Assembly: GCA_036426205.1 (NCBI GenBank)
Contig: CM071570.1
Span: forward strand, 143,894,450-143,958,449
Reading direction: 5' to 3'
DNA length: 64,000 bases
DNA from: Ascaphus truei
Lineage: Eukaryota; Chordata; Amphibia; Anura; Ascaphidae
In this document: positions 11,111 to 23,689 of the stretch, one piece after another
How positions within the stretch are numbered: position 1 is the first letter of the stretch
Layout of the letters: each line of letters starts with the position of its first letter
Made by a program: the position numbers and the translations under genes
Notes under the pieces: generated by a model
Seen by the model: the letters and a program-made list of their open reading frames with translations, nothing else
Told to the model about the DNA's origin: nothing
Database searches by the model: none

Positions 11111-11743
11111 ACAGGCAAAATAGCTACTGTGAAGACTGTCACGACTTGAACCCTTTAATTGTGGGCATTGGAGATTAGACTGCGTTGTGGCTGAGTGCAC
11201 TACTCTTTGTATCTTTCCTTTGCCCTACTACAGTATGTCTCACATACTGCTTGTCCTTACCACTGCACACAAGAGACATTTGCCTTAAGGCTTTAAAAAG
11301 ACAGAAATATGCCTTCCCAGGTTCTTGTTGCTGAATATACTGGGGCATCCTACACACCTGAGACAAAGCTAGCAAGTCACAAGGGAAAAGAGGAAAGATG
11401 AGCTTCAAGCCTTAGGCTAATGAATTCTCATTTAATTATAAGAGCTTGAAAAATGAACTTCCTCCCTCACCAAGGGTGAATGTGTTGGAGTAAGTGGTTT
11501 ACAGTACTGTAATAATGGGGAACGATAGGTAAGATATGGGGAGGTTTTTGTAGGGTTGGAAAAAACTATGTAACCCAACTACCACATATTCTGGCTGGCT
11601 AGTGAAAACTTAATGCATTTTTTCCCCCAGCTCTGTTAATTATTAAAGATGAATTCAAAATCACTAAAGCAAAAGGTACAAATCCTCAACATTCCAGAGA
11701 ACGCCATTGTTACCAGCACTGCTTTCAATAGAATCTGCTTTTT

Positions 11744-11744
11744 A

Positions 11745-11828
<84 letters not shown>
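11744..11828. repeat. (TA)n microsatellite
   Basis: About 85 bp of nearly pure TA with one TGTGTG interruption. The translated frames across it are not genes. Confidence 0.95.
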
Positions 11829-11829
<1 letters not shown>

Positions 11830-11869
11830 CTGATTAAGTTATGGTGAGTAAAAAGTGACAAAAACCCTC

Positions 11870-12030
11870 CACAGGAAAGCAAATATGCAATATAGCTGTA
11901 TGCTCATCTGCATGTCTTAGGCAGGTCTGCAACCCCCGCCTTTCCCCATTATCACCCAGCATACAGCACTTCCACTGCAGCAAGGATTCTGGGAAAATGA
12001 GCACACAGTGTCACTTTTTGCCTCAATAAA
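11870..12030 (-). repeat. Dispersed repeat family A, copy 3 (inverted)
   Basis: It contains CATGTCTTAGGCAGGTCTGC, the complement of GTGATAATGG...GAAAGGCGG, and CACTGCAGCAAGGATTCTGG, in the reverse order of copy 1. Confidence 0.65.
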
Positions 12031-12800
12031 TATAGGATAAATATATATATATCATTTGGAATCTAACTATTTATTTTCCCAAATCTGAACGTCACTATTT
12101 TACTGGATGTGATAGACTTTAGATAATAAAAAATATATTATTACTTGTCACACATGAACCTTTACCCTTATGTGTATTCATGATGAAATAATGGCTTTGC
12201 GCTCTCAAACAGGATTCTAAATAATTTGCATACTACCAATACTAATATTATCTGCACAAAAACATAAGGTTATTGGTATCATTCCTATTATTCAGTGTAA
12301 TGCTTGACTTTGCAAAGAGTTCTTGCAATTATTGTAATATGTAACAACGGAAAGAATTGAAATACACATACAGTACGACATATAATTGAATTCTCTTTTT
12401 GTTGTTGAACGCTACCATATGTGCCACTGGCATTTATTATATCTAAACTGTTCATGGTGCTATTTCTCTGATGGATAACATCACAGCTATTTCTGTAACT
12501 GCTTTCCCATACCCCTGAAACACCAGCTGTCACCTTTCTATCAGGTCAATGCACCTGATCCATCAAGTGTAATTACAATAAAGAGCTCAACTGCAGTTTT
12601 GTGTATGAGCGATCGCATTAGTTCTGTTATAACGTTAGCTCACATGTCAGGAAATGTTGGACACACTGATTGCAAAACTCCATCTGATCTGCATTGTGCC
12701 AGCAAAGTTTAAACGTGAGATTTAAAGACAAATGACAAGATTTGGACCTGCAAAGTCGGGAAGATGTGCTTCAGACATAAAAGTAACATTTAGGAAAAGG
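12030..12800. other. No gene or element recognised
   Basis: AT-rich DNA. No convincing frame, terminal repeat or RNA motif was seen. Confidence 0.3.
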
Positions 12801-12912
12801 AGTCCCTGCTCCAAAGAGCATACAATATAATTGGTAGGTTGGAAGAACGTACAGAGAAAGTAGAAGGGTGTCCTGGTAAGTGCGTCTGCAAGGGGCCTAA
12901 AGTTTATGTATG
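12800..12912 (-). mobile_element. 3' end of the L2/CR1-group LINE, separated by an LTR insertion
   Basis: The block around GAGTCCCTGCTCCAAAGAGC and GGTAAGTGCGTCTGCAAGG fits the outer 3' untranslated sequence of the LINE at 15475-17620. It ends at the TATG duplication (12909-12912). The assignment rests on position and on the duplication at 15482-15485. Confidence 0.5.
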
Positions 12913-15481
12913 TGTAGCGGTGTTTCCCCCACCCTCTGGGAGATTTGCTGGTGCAGGTGTGTTGTGCTGGTACCTGCTGGCTTACAGGATACGAGTGGAG
13001 TATTGGCCGATTCCTCCTCTCTGGATGCCTCTATGAGAGCCTGGAAAGAAGGGTCGAAAGGATGCTCACCACTCCGCTGACTTGGGAAGATCATGGGGTC
13101 CTCCGGATCGGCCGAAGGTATGTCCGCCGCCTCGCTGGGAGCTGCTACGGGCGTGGTGCTCCTCTGCTGCTCAGGGTGCACCAGTGCTCAACATGATGTC
13201 GATCAGCTCAGCTGGTAGGTTGTTCCTCCACAGCTTTGCTGGGGTGATGTGCTGGCCTGCGCATCACCATGGATTGTCGTCCACTGCTGTCATCGTCCGA
13301 TGATGGCAGGGACACCTCCACAGGAGAAAAACACTGAAGCATCTCACAGGCACTGACGGTGACTACCAGGCAGTGGTCCAGCTCCTGCACCATTAGTGAT
13401 AGCGGCTCAGTCTCTTCCTGGGCAGTCAACTTACCCGCTGGTTCTTGTCTTGGTTTTGACCCTGGAACCAGAGCATACGGGACCCAGGAAGCATCCGCTA
13501 GGGCACATGGTCCCACTAGATCATCGGCATCCATGTCTTTAGTCTTGGCAACACGGGGCTGCGTGTTGGCCGCTGAGTCTGGCTTCGGTGGTGCTGCTGG
13601 CAGCAATACTGCAGGCCGCATACAGTAAGCTCCCCACTGAGGACACGTAGCTGTCAGGCTTGCATCTCCGCCGGGGTAGCCGCATTGCGGGCAAAGTCAT
13701 TTGATGAAGAATTTGCCATCCACCTCGACTACCAGGAAGCCTCATTGTAGCTGGTATTTGTTCACCTTGCACTCAGACATAGCAATGGTTTACTGAATAA
13801 CAAAGTTCACAGGCATCTCACTGTCTTGAGCTCTGCTCTGCTGACTAGCTCCGAGGAACTGAGGGTGCGGTAACTCACATCCGGCTCCTCCCTTAGTATA
13901 GACAGTCTCTGCCGATTGGTGGTTACAATGTCCCCTCCCTCTGGTGGAGTCAAGAGCAGGGACACACTGTAGGCGGGCGTGAGGTGAGCCACTCACAGTA
14001 GGGGGCACGGCTCCAGCTTTCATGCTGAGCCCTTACAGATCTTTTGCAGAAAACACACACGTCCCCCGTTTTCGTCGGGAACAGCCATTTTAGATGACAA
14101 AATCTGTCAGGTCGATCCCCTTGCATGGGAACTACCATTTTGAGCCAATTAAAGTGCATCAACATGCGGTCCTCGCGATTTTGGAGGGAACTCTCTCTCC
14201 CTGAGCTGCTGCAACACATGGTAGCTGAGTATATACCCCAGGCTAGGCAAAACTCCCTCCAGTATGCTGCAAATGATAACAGTCCATTATGAATACTCTG
14301 TGGCTCCCTGTGCCTCAGCTGCTAGTAGTAAAGTGGTAGTTCGTCCAGTAGAGATTCCTGGCATCCACGACTCGGGCACCTCTCCTCAGCCGCTAACTAA
14401 TAGTACTTTAACGCCACCCTGTTATGGCCCTGACACTGAAGTCCCTTTCCAGAGGTTTCTGGGCCCCTGGCAACCAAAACACCCCTTCCAGGCATCCCAC
14501 ACGAATCAGTCCTCAGGGTGACTTAGAACCAGAGCAATAGTAATCTGCTTCCTCATAGGTTACCCTTTAGGTTAGCACAGGCTGTAGCTCCCTGTCGGGG
14601 AAGTTGGGTCCCTGTTATGGTAGGCAGGAGTCCCCTAGAGCTTCACCTGGCCTCCCATCCTTCCACTTTGGAAGCATACTTTCTTCCTTTCTGTTCTAAT
14701 TCAGTAAAAGCCTGTCCTGTTGAGCATCTCAGCAGCACCTCCAAATGTAGCGGTGTTTCCCCCACCCTCTGGGAGATTTGCCCTGCTACCAGGTGTGTAG
14801 TGCTGGTACCTGATGTCTTACAGGATACAGGAGTGGTCAGCCGGTGGTGTTGGGGACATCAGGACAGGCTTCTGGGGTATTAGCTGCTTTATTCTCACTC
14901 TGGTGTCAGCGCCTCCATCCCTTGCAGGCTTCAGGATTATGAAGGCAATCCCTTCAGGAGAACCACACTCTACTCCCCCTGATAAAATATACTCCAATCT
15001 AACTGGAACAGTCTTTATTGCATACAGCTTGTATCCGCATACACTGCACAGAAACACTTTCAGGCCTCTCACCCTCTGGTGGTCCCTGGACATCCACCCC
15101 TGACCTAGGGCACCAAGGGCAGTCCAAACTCTTCCCTGACTCCCTAATATAGCCAAAGAATGTAATCACCCCCACTCCCCAAGGGGAGGGGACAGTAGGT
15201 GCCAGAGCCCTGTACACCTCAGTGTGTTACCAGTCTCTCTCCAGGGGAGAAACAACTACCTAAATTTGGTAGTGCAGCCCCTTAAGTACCGAGGAGGAAG
15301 GTCTAAGGTCTGAGCCCCTTATTGAACAGAACACAGGCCATAGCCCACCTCCTCCCCTGTCACTCAAGGAAGCTTCTGCTTGTTGGGAAGACCCAGGATT
15401 GATTCTGACACTACCTGCACTGTTACCAGGGCTTGCATGTCATGGAGGGCAGATTAGTAGCCAAAACCAGACATGACTACA
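12913..15481 (-). mobile_element. LTR element inserted in a LINE, TSD TATG
   Basis: The right LTR is 14746-15481 (TGTAGCGG...CTACA). A second TGTAGCGGTGTTTCCCCC end occurs at 12913 and stays similar for only about 85 bp, so the left LTR is mostly deleted. TATG flanks both sides (12909-12912, 15482-15485) and LINE sequence lies beyond. On the minus strand the right LTR has AATAAAGACTGTTCC (near 15010) and GGAGGCGCTG, as expected of R and U5. The internal region codes on the minus strand, which sets the orientation. Confidence 0.6.
13080..13790 (-). pseudogene. Unrecognised LTR-element internal coding region with CxxC block
   Basis: Minus-strand frames from about 13785 give KVNKYQLQ, then EVDGKFFIK, then a cysteine block CPQCGYPGGDASL with further TATCP and GAYC. 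A 137-codon frame (13621-13208) rich in acidic and SSDDDSS stretches follows, then 13181-12897. Stops and frame changes separate them. The cysteine pairs suggest a metal-binding fold. I cannot assign gag, pol or a host protein. The location between two LTR ends makes an element-encoded protein most likely. Confidence 0.4.
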
Positions 15482-17620
15482 TATGAGGTGTTAAGTATCA
15501 GCTATTGAGCTACTAATATGCTTCCTTAAGCAAGTATGTTTTAAGATGGGTCGTAATGGTGAATAGAGAGGGTGCTAGTCAGATATTGAAGGGAAAGGCA
15601 TTCCAGAGGAGTGGGGCAGCCAGTGAGAAAAGTTTAAGGCAGGAGAGGGCTTTAGATACAAAAGGGGTAGAGAGAAGACATCCTTAAGCAGAACGCAAGA
15701 GTCGGGACGGTCAATAGCGAGAAATTAGGGCTGAGATGTAAGGAGGAGCAGAAGAGTGTAAAACTTTAAAATTGCAGAGGAGAATTGAGTATGTGATACG
15801 GGATTTTAAAGGAAGTCAGGAGAGGAATTTCAACAGGAGAGACGCTGAGAAAATTTTAGGAAAGAGTAGAGTGATTCTGACAGCAGCGTTTAGAATAGAT
15901 TGTAGGGGAGACAGGCGAAAGGCAGGAAGGCCGGACAGCAGGAAGGGCATACAATAATTGAGACGGGAGAGAATGAGGGTCTGTGTCAGAGTTTAAGCAG
16001 TCGAGCAACGGAGGAAAGGGAACATCTTTGTAATATTGTGGAGGAGGTAGTAGGGCCAGGTTTGGGAGGAAATAGGAGGAGCACTGTTTATTACATGTTA
16101 AGTTTACGTTGGCTGAGGGCCATCCAGGATGATATAGCAGAGAGACATTCATAAACTTTGGTCTGTACAGCAGGTGTAAGGTCAGGGGTTGAAAAGTACA
16201 TTTGTGTGTGATCAGCATAGAGGTGATATTTGAACCCAAGAGTTGTGATTAGGTCACTTAGACAGAGCATGTAAAGAGAAAAGAGAAGAGATCCCGGAAC
16301 AGAGCCTTGGGCTACCCCCACAGAGAGGAGGAGTTGTTAGCAAAAGAGACACTGAAAGTACGATGGGAGAGGTAAGTGGAGATCCAGGATAGAGCTTTGT
16401 TATGAATACCAATAGTATGGAGAATTTGAAGGAGAAGAGGGTGGTCCACAGTATCAAATGCTGCAGAGAGGACTAGTAATATGAGCAGAGTGTAATGACC
16501 TCTGTCTTTGGAAGCATGGACGTCATTAGTTATTTTAGTGAGGGATGTTTCAGTGGAGTGAGCAGTACGGAAGCCAGATTGTAGAGGGTCTAGGAGAGAG
16601 TAGGTGTTGAGACAATGGAGCAGGTGAGAGAAAACAAGACTTTCAAAGAGTTTAGACACAAAAGGCAGGAGGGAGACAGGACGATAGTTAGAAAGACAGG
16701 TAGGGTTAAGCTTGCTGTTTTTGAGTAATGGTATGACTGTTGCATGTTTGAAGGAGGAGGGAAAGGTACCAGAGTAGAGGAAGGAGGTAAAAATATGTGT
16801 GAGCATAGGGATTATAGTAGGAGCAAGAGGTTTTAGGAGATGGAAGGGAATGGTGTCAAGAGGACAGATGATAGAGCGAGAAGAGGAGATCAGCAACAAC
16901 ACATCCTCCTCTGTGACAGCGGAAACAGAGTCAATCAAGGCAGGAGAGTTAGGAAGAGGTGTAGGATCGGAGGAGGATACAGGGGTGATGTCCTGACTTA
17001 TGGATTCCACCTTTTCCTTGAAATAGTCAGTAATGTCCTGAGGTGAGATGGAGGAAGAAGAACAGGAAGAAGAGGGTGGTCTTTGTAGGGAGTCAAAGAC
17101 AGAAAAGAGTTGGCGTGGGTTTGACTTGTGCGTGTTTATTAGTGTAGAAAAGTAGGTTTGTTTAGAGAGGGCAGAGTTGAAAGAGGATAGCCTAAATTTG
17201 CAGAGGCATTCAGAGGAACGAGTGCAGGAAACAGCATGCACTTGTGGCAATTTAGCCAGGATCTTAGGTTAGAAGGGTGAGAACGGCAGAGAGAAAGTGG
17301 GGCTTGTATATCAGGAGAGGAGGATAGGACAAAGTTGTAGTTCCTGACCAGGTTGTCAGGGTCAGGAGCAGGGCTGAGAGGAGAGGGAGGAGCGTAAAGT
17401 TGAATCAAAGGCTGGTAGGTTAATAGAGCTCAGGTCTCTGCGGAAACGAGGGATAGATGGAGGTGGAGAAGGGGAGAAGTGAGAGAGAGAAAATGAGATG
17501 AGATGATTGTCAGAGAGAGGAAGGGGGGAAATGGAGAAATCAGAGAGAGATTTTTTTTTTTAGTAAAAACCAGATCTAGTTAGTGGCCATCTATGTGGGT
17601 GCTGGCTCCAGTCCACTGTT
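15475..17620 (-). pseudogene. L2/CR1-group LINE, endonuclease end through reverse transcriptase, frameshifted
   Basis: On the minus strand, EN ends with LSDNHLISFSL (near 17500). The linker and RT follow in the 312-codon frame 17250-16312: [40 protein letters not shown] (motif 2), [15 protein letters not shown], and [20 protein letters not shown] (motif A). The next frame (16321-16091) has [17 protein letters not shown] (motif B) and [11 protein letters not shown], where the catalytic YADD is altered to YADH. The 3' part to 15475 has several more frame changes. The LINE lacks its 5' end, and its far 3' end is displaced to 12800 by the LTR element. Confidence 0.85.
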
Positions 17621-17938
17621 GAAGGCAAAAAGAAAAGGTAAAGAGAGAAAGCAGGAAGCTGAGTAAAAATGGCACCGTATCACCATAGAATTATTGGTTT
17701 CTCCGAGCTATTAGAGCACCATCAGAACAATGTGAAATGTAATATTGATATTTTAAGAGCTCATACATAAAGACATCTATAAAGACGTTTCATGTTAGTG
17801 TGATTAAAAGTGTCTCAATCTGCAATTCACCTAGGCCAAAGGAAATACTAGAAGTCTTTACTTTTACGATTATTATTATTACAAATTGAGAAAAATTGTA
17901 ATTTAATATTAATAAATCATCAGGAAATCAAGATGTTT

Positions 17939-17984
17939 CAGAGCAACGTACGTTTTAGACCACAAGGTCCTTTCTCAAGCTCTA
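17939..17984 (-). ncRNA. Hammerhead-like ribozyme motif, U3-A8 core, G12 altered
   Basis: Minus strand: stem I AGAGC/GCTCT (17979-17983 with 17940-17944), core TTGAGAA, unpaired A, stem II GGACC/GGTCT with a closing G-U, then AAAA where GAAA is expected, helix III ACGTACGT, position 17 = T. The G12 change should reduce or abolish cleavage. Confidence 0.6.
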
Positions 17985-17999
17985 ATCAGTCAATGAAGC

Positions 18000-19800
18000 A
18001 GGGACAGAATATATAGGAGGAACACACACACAAAAGGTGCCAAAACGATGATTATCAAAACAAAAACAGCTGTGAAGTCAATGCTACTTATCAAAATACT
18101 ACTGCTGAGCATGCGCAGTAGCTGTAAACATACATACATACACTAAACTTCTGGCTTAAATCACACAAATGCTAAGAGTCTGTATAAATCCACTTACTTA
18201 GAATATGAACTGTAGTGTTGTAGGCTTCAGGATACTGTCTTCAGCACCCCTCTTACTGCCAATCACGTACAATAATTGGGGGGAGACCCGCTGGTGTCCT
18301 AGTGAACCAGCGCAGCTAGGGCTAGCGTTGCGCATGCGCAAAGCTCAAAACCTCATAGGTGTGGAGGTGGGGCTAAGTGAAATGATGTCTCTTGCTTTTG
18401 GTATAGGTAAACAAAGAGTGGTGCCGCAGCAACCACCTATACTGCCTCACGTAGTCTTAAATTATCATAATAAAGATTACTAGCATCTAGCAAGTCTCCC
18501 TGGCTCAGCATCCTGTGTGTTCTAACTGTACTCAAAAAAGTACAATAGTGCATTCATAAAAATATATAATATAATTTCACCACTGAAACAGATAAACTCC
18601 ACAGGAGTGTGCACAAAGTTTAGCACTTTTGTAAAAATCTTTAATATTTTGTGAATATTTTCACTTACCGAACTAGGACACATTTACATCTCTCTACTGC
18701 CCTGTTTTACTATGCAAATGATATGCCTACCCCTGGCATAAGGTATTTATACACTTTTTTAAATCTACGCCATCAAGAGCAGTCACTAGACTGTGAGTTG
18801 GTAGCCTGGAAATCATTGGGCTATATGGTACAAACTGAAGCTCCAAACTCAGCTACAACTTGCATCATTTTCACCCGGAGTCACCTTGCAACAATGTATC
18901 AAGCAACATTTTGCTCCAATTTCACGACTGAGCAATTTAGGTAGTGGTGTCGGTCCTTCCTTTGGCACTGGGGGGGACTCTGACATTTTCTATTATGGAC
19001 AGCAACTTGGCTTAGAACTATAAGTGAATTGTTTTTTTTTAATTGTCTATTGTTATCCGAGTATGTTATACAGTACTAACATACTACTAATGGATACTGG
19101 TGAACTACATTATCTGTGGGCTCAGTGCTTTTGGAAGACCAATCTTGAATGTTTGGACTTCCAATCAGTTTCCACACATTTAAGTTATATAACAGGACTT
19201 GCTTATCTATTTAGCCGGTAATTTTTCTTTTTTTCTTATTCCATAATTTTTTTCCTATTTTATTTATTTTTGTTTTGTCCTCCTATTAAATTCGTTTTTT
19301 GAGTGCTTATTCCAGACTGTGTCTTTTTTTGCATTTTGGATCTAACCCATAGGGAACAAGGGGTTTGGAATACCGCACATCTATTTGTGTTTGGCTAACA
19401 AGGAGAGTGATTAGGATTAGTTCCTCATACAGTATCTTGTTTTAAAAATAAGAGTGCCATTATTGACTTTTCTGACTTACAGTCACTATAGTTTAGCCAG
19501 GGCTGTACAGAAGACAAGTCTTGGCAGTGAGTGACCTGTAAACAAGTCCAAACTGGTGCAATTAAGTTACTTGGATGTTCACTCTAGTTCTGTGCCAGAG
19601 AGTTCAATATGTGGATAACATTGTGCAAAGAATTAATATGGTATATAAAAAAAAAGGAGGTGAAATACCAGTCAAATGCATTGGGCAAATAAATATCAGC
19701 AACATTTTATTTACCGAATAACGCTCCTCCTCCAATGTTAAAGTATTTTGATTTTCTTTGCAAATGTCTTCCAGTTATCTGTGGTTTCAAGTAGACAGTA
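18000..19800. other. PLE terminal-repeat flank and unassigned AT-rich DNA
   Basis: 18000-18500, next to the minus-strand hammerhead, contains a GC-richer stretch typical of these terminal repeats and is probably PLE-derived. From 18500 to 19800 I see no convincing gene or terminal repeats. The 92- and 97-codon frames in it have no recognisable domain. Confidence 0.3.
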
Positions 19801-20189
19801 GATGAACTTCGTTGGGCCAAACCCACAAAGCTCTGCTAAATCACAGCAAATAATGTGACATTACCTAAATAGGTAATGGACGCTATTTTACCTGAGTTTA
19901 ACGGGTATGAACATAAATATATGCAAAAATAACATCCGTTACCAAAAATAGCATTGTAGAGCTATATGCAGTAGCGGGTATGTTAGTAGCGCAGTGATGC
20001 AGTAACCAATATAATGTACACGTGAATGGGAAAAAACGAATGTACATTCTACTTAATGCACTACTGAGTTCCAGCTGTGTAACACGTGTTACCTAAACAT
20101 AACACCCATGCGCATGTTAACATTCAAATAAATACACAATTCATAGGGAAGGTTGTAAGACATTTTAGCTTGACCCTACAGGTGTGAAC

Positions 20190-20590
20190 ATGGCTCAGGA
20201 GGCTTCCACATCTGCCACCGGCACCGCAAGAATCAGGAGCATCAAATATACCAATGAGGAATTGGAGAGCCTCATAAATGGGGTGGTGGATCACTAATCC
20301 AAATTATTAGGATAACTGTGCTCCAAAACAACCACCGCAGAGAAAAAACATATATGAATTGAAATCCAAGATCAAATAAATGCCCTGGGAAATGCTGTCC
20401 TGACTGTGGACATGTTAAATTAAAGATGGGCAGACAGTAAAAGGAATCTGAAGACGAAACTGACTGATCACACAGGCACACACGAAGGTGACCCACTCCA
20501 GAACTTAGTCTCTCCACCTTCGAGAGAAGGCTGATGGAATTGGTCTCACTGTCTAAGGTAGTAGGCCTTCCATCACTGGTGGACACAGAA
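20190..20590 (+). pseudogene. Harbinger-type MYB/SANT-like DNA-binding protein, broken
   Basis: From the ATG at 20190: MAQEASTSATGTARIRSIKY, then TNEELESLINGVV, then after a stop SKLLG, LCSKTTTAEKKH, IEIQDQINALGNAV and RWADSKRNLKTKLTDHTG. This is the helix-rich trihelix/MYB-like pattern of the DNA-binding protein encoded beside the transposase in vertebrate Harbinger elements. Four in-frame stops lie at former tyrosine, glutamine, tryptophan and lysine-like positions, and a frameshift precedes RRLMELVSLSKVV (about 20505-20560). Upstream, GGGCCAAACCCACAAAGC at about 19814 may be the element's terminal repeat. No transposase frame is seen. Confidence 0.65.
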
Positions 20591-20984
20591 TCCTGAAGAG
20601 GATCACCATAGTAAGCAAAAACAGACATCATACAGTGTAAAAAGTATAAAAAAAAGTATACACTACCTTCTATATAACACATTACAGTATTATTTGCAAG
20701 TCACTCACACATACATGTGCTGGATAGTTCTCACAATAAGCTATATGTGACTAGCTTAAATGAAAGATCTCATATTCTTCAAGTATACTACAGGCTAAGC
20801 CTTAAATATTACAGGCATTAAACAATAAAATAATCCCCATAGTAATGTTAAGTATTCTGTAGTATATCACATGAATAAACTCTTGTAACTATACTTACAT
20901 TATGTTAAATAATATTTAGAAACACACTGTTTCTGTAAGATCAGAATCCAAATCCACCACATCAACATCATATATATTTGCTTA

Positions 20985-21500
20985 TGAGAAGATAAATAGA
21001 TAAGTATTTAACTATATAATTTGTCAAGTTAGATGTAGCACTAAGGATTTTTGTTCTATACACGAGGTCACAATCCTAGTAGCACTCCTTTTGACACATA
21101 TATGTGATGTGGTGAATTTGGTTTCTGAGCTTACAGGGGCTGTGTGCGTTTGTAAATTTAAGTTGGTAAAAGAACATGGAGGTTAGTGCCCCCTCCTCCC
21201 TGATTTCAAGCTCACCCATTCCACATTTTTAATGGCAGTTCTTGCTAAGCACCTGTGAATGACCAGGCTATTAAAGACAGCTCCCCCTCCATTAGAGCGG
21301 GTATGAAAGCTTTTTGCAGGTGCAGCAGTGTTAGGACCTACAGATGGGACATACTGTGACGTGGTTGTAGGCTTAAAATATTTTGACCAAAGAATTGAAC
21401 TAAATGACCCTTGCTTTTGAGAAAATAAACAGATACATATTTAACTATATAATTTGTCAAGTTGGATGTAGCACTAGGGTTTTTTGTCTTTTGTTCCAAA
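20985..21500. repeat. Direct repeat pair, ~80 bp, 430 bp apart
   Basis: 20985-21065 and 21417-21497 share TATTTAACTATATAATTTGT followed by CAAGTTRGATGTAGCACTA and a T-rich tail. The intervening DNA is not recognised. Confidence 0.6.
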
Positions 21501-21649
21501 TAATATTTAGATAATCATATTCATACAGGTATTCAAGGGATCTTAACATGTCCAGAAATCTGTTAGGAATCTGATTTCCCAGCACCGTCCGCGCAACACA
21601 CAGACTACCCTGAGGGAGACTCAGGGCGCGCAGCGCAACCTCCACTTAC

Positions 21650-21799
21650 CTGCCTCCACGGGCCATCATCTCCTCCGTCGCCGCAGGGCCCCTTCCCTCG
21701 GCAGCCCCACCGCTCCTCCTCCTTCTTAGTGGCAGGCGCGGGTCCTCCGTCCCGCACGCACACATGTGTCCTCCTCCAACACTGCTCGGGTGCACACAC
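21650..21799 (-). other. Possible CpG-rich first exon (weak)
   Basis: An ATG at 21799 (minus) opens a frame that ends at a strong splice-donor match, GGCAG followed by GTAAGT, at 21650/21649. The region 21590-22020 is GC- and CpG-rich against AT-rich surroundings. There is no recognisable domain. It could equally be part of a CpG-rich repeat. Confidence 0.2.
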
Positions 21800-22079
21800 A
21801 GCTTACAGAGCGCACGCCCAGCATCTCTCTTCTACTTCCACTCCTGCTATGAGGCTCCACCCCGTACACTGCTCGGGTGTAATCAGAGTGCTATTAGTGC
21901 TCACCTGGTTTGTCTCAACGTTACTTATATCTGACCTGGCAACGCTTAACACCACACTCCGGACTCGCTCCCTTTGCTGCGGGTGCGTGTATCTCTACTT
22001 CCCCCTTCGGCACAGGGGACGGGTCTGGTCTGTGGGCAGCACCAGCATAACAAAATCGCAGTGAAATGCGTAGGGCGAT

Positions 22080-23680
22080 TGAAGTGGGCGAAGACTTGAG
22101 GAGAGACTGAGAGACTTTATTTTTAAAAAGACAGAGAATAACAAAAAAGTGTTATAGCCTAAATCAAGAGTACTGAGAATTATCTGTAGAGTACTGTGTT
22201 CAAGAGTACTGTGAATATTTATACTATTAAAATCATATCAATGCCCCTATCAAAGCTGTGCCAAAAACAACAAAATAACAACACACTGCCAATCTCCTCT
22301 TTTTGACATTTATCATTTTTTTAAATTATTATTTATTTCCTGTTCTCACCTTAAATATGTTTTATTTTTAAATAAATCAATCCACAATAACATAGAAAGG
22401 ACGCATATCAAGGGCCGGAGGGTGGAAATCTACGTAACCTACAAGATTAGAGTGAGTCACATCCTGTGCTCCCTTACAAACCCTTAACCTAAAACCATAC
22501 CCTTTCCTTCCCCTCTAGCCTACCCAATCCATGTCGCACACAGAGACCTCAAGCTTGCCATTATCCCCTCTGACGGTGTCCAGGGGTCTCCTCCCCTACA
22601 GAGCATTGAAAATGTCAATACTTGCAACAAATACCATCACTGGCATTACAAAACTTTTACAAAACCAACATTTTTGGATACATTGGCCTGGCAGGTTAAT
22701 TTTGTATTTATCTCTGGTGATGCTTAAAATCCTGGAAGTTAAAACGATTTGTACCAGGTCATTCAGAAAACTCTCAGACATTAGTAGAGGAAAGAGTCTG
22801 TTTTAGAGATCACTAGAGGTAGTAGAATTATACAAAGATAATAAAGAAGGTAGCTACACAGTGTAAAGGGGCAACAGGGTCATTCATACACCATGTACTG
22901 TATTGTTTACAAACACAGTCATCAGTAGCTGTACAAATATATGCCTCCCATTGGGAGTGCTGCTTTTCTTGAATATCATGTTTGCAAAGTTTTTTTTATA
23001 GCACAACAAAAGGCTTCTCTGCCCTTTGTTCAAGCACCCCAAGGATTTTAACTGAAAACACATTTGTAATTTCCCTAATTAATTTATAAGAAATAGTACC
23101 TAAGACTACATGAATTATTTTCTAGCAATCTTTTGGAATGAATCCATTTATATTTTAAGCAAAATCATTTTTGGAAACATCGAATCACCAGAAGTAATCA
23201 TTACATACCCAGATTTTTTTTGGGGGGAGGGGGAAAGTGGTCTTCACGAAAAATCCCCATTGGTTCGCTAGAATTGCCTAAAGCAGCTGAGGGGCTCATT
23301 CTATATTCACTGGAGAGTCGGGAAGAAGACGATTCGGCAGATATATAGAATAAGCCTTTAAGAATCCTATTAGTGGCAAATCCATTAACCACAATAACCC
23401 TCCAGAACAATGAGTGTGAAAAATGTCTAGAACTAATAGTGACTAATGCACTAATGAATCTTATAAATTGAAAGAAAACAAACAAACAAACTACTAACAT
23501 TCAGCATTAACAATGACTCTGGTCTGGGAACTAAAACATGTTTCTTTCTAATTTGGTTATGAAGTTTTCGTATTCATTAGTACCTTTACTTTATAAACAA
23601 CTATTATGCAACATTTTACATGCATCAGAAAATGATATTCTTTAGATAGGATATCTGACCCTTTTTCCTCTATCGCTGAT
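22080..23680. other. No gene or element recognised
   Basis: AT-rich DNA without clear frames, terminal repeats or RT motifs. An isolated GAAATGCGTAGG at about 22062 resembles the end of the hammerhead motif but lacks a core partner. Confidence 0.3.
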
Positions 23681-23689
23681 CTTTCACAG

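Noticed and set aside
22055..22080. GAAATGCGTAGG resembling the 3' half of the hammerhead motif
   Set aside because: No CUGANGA-like strand or stem II partner upstream; kept only as a possible relic.
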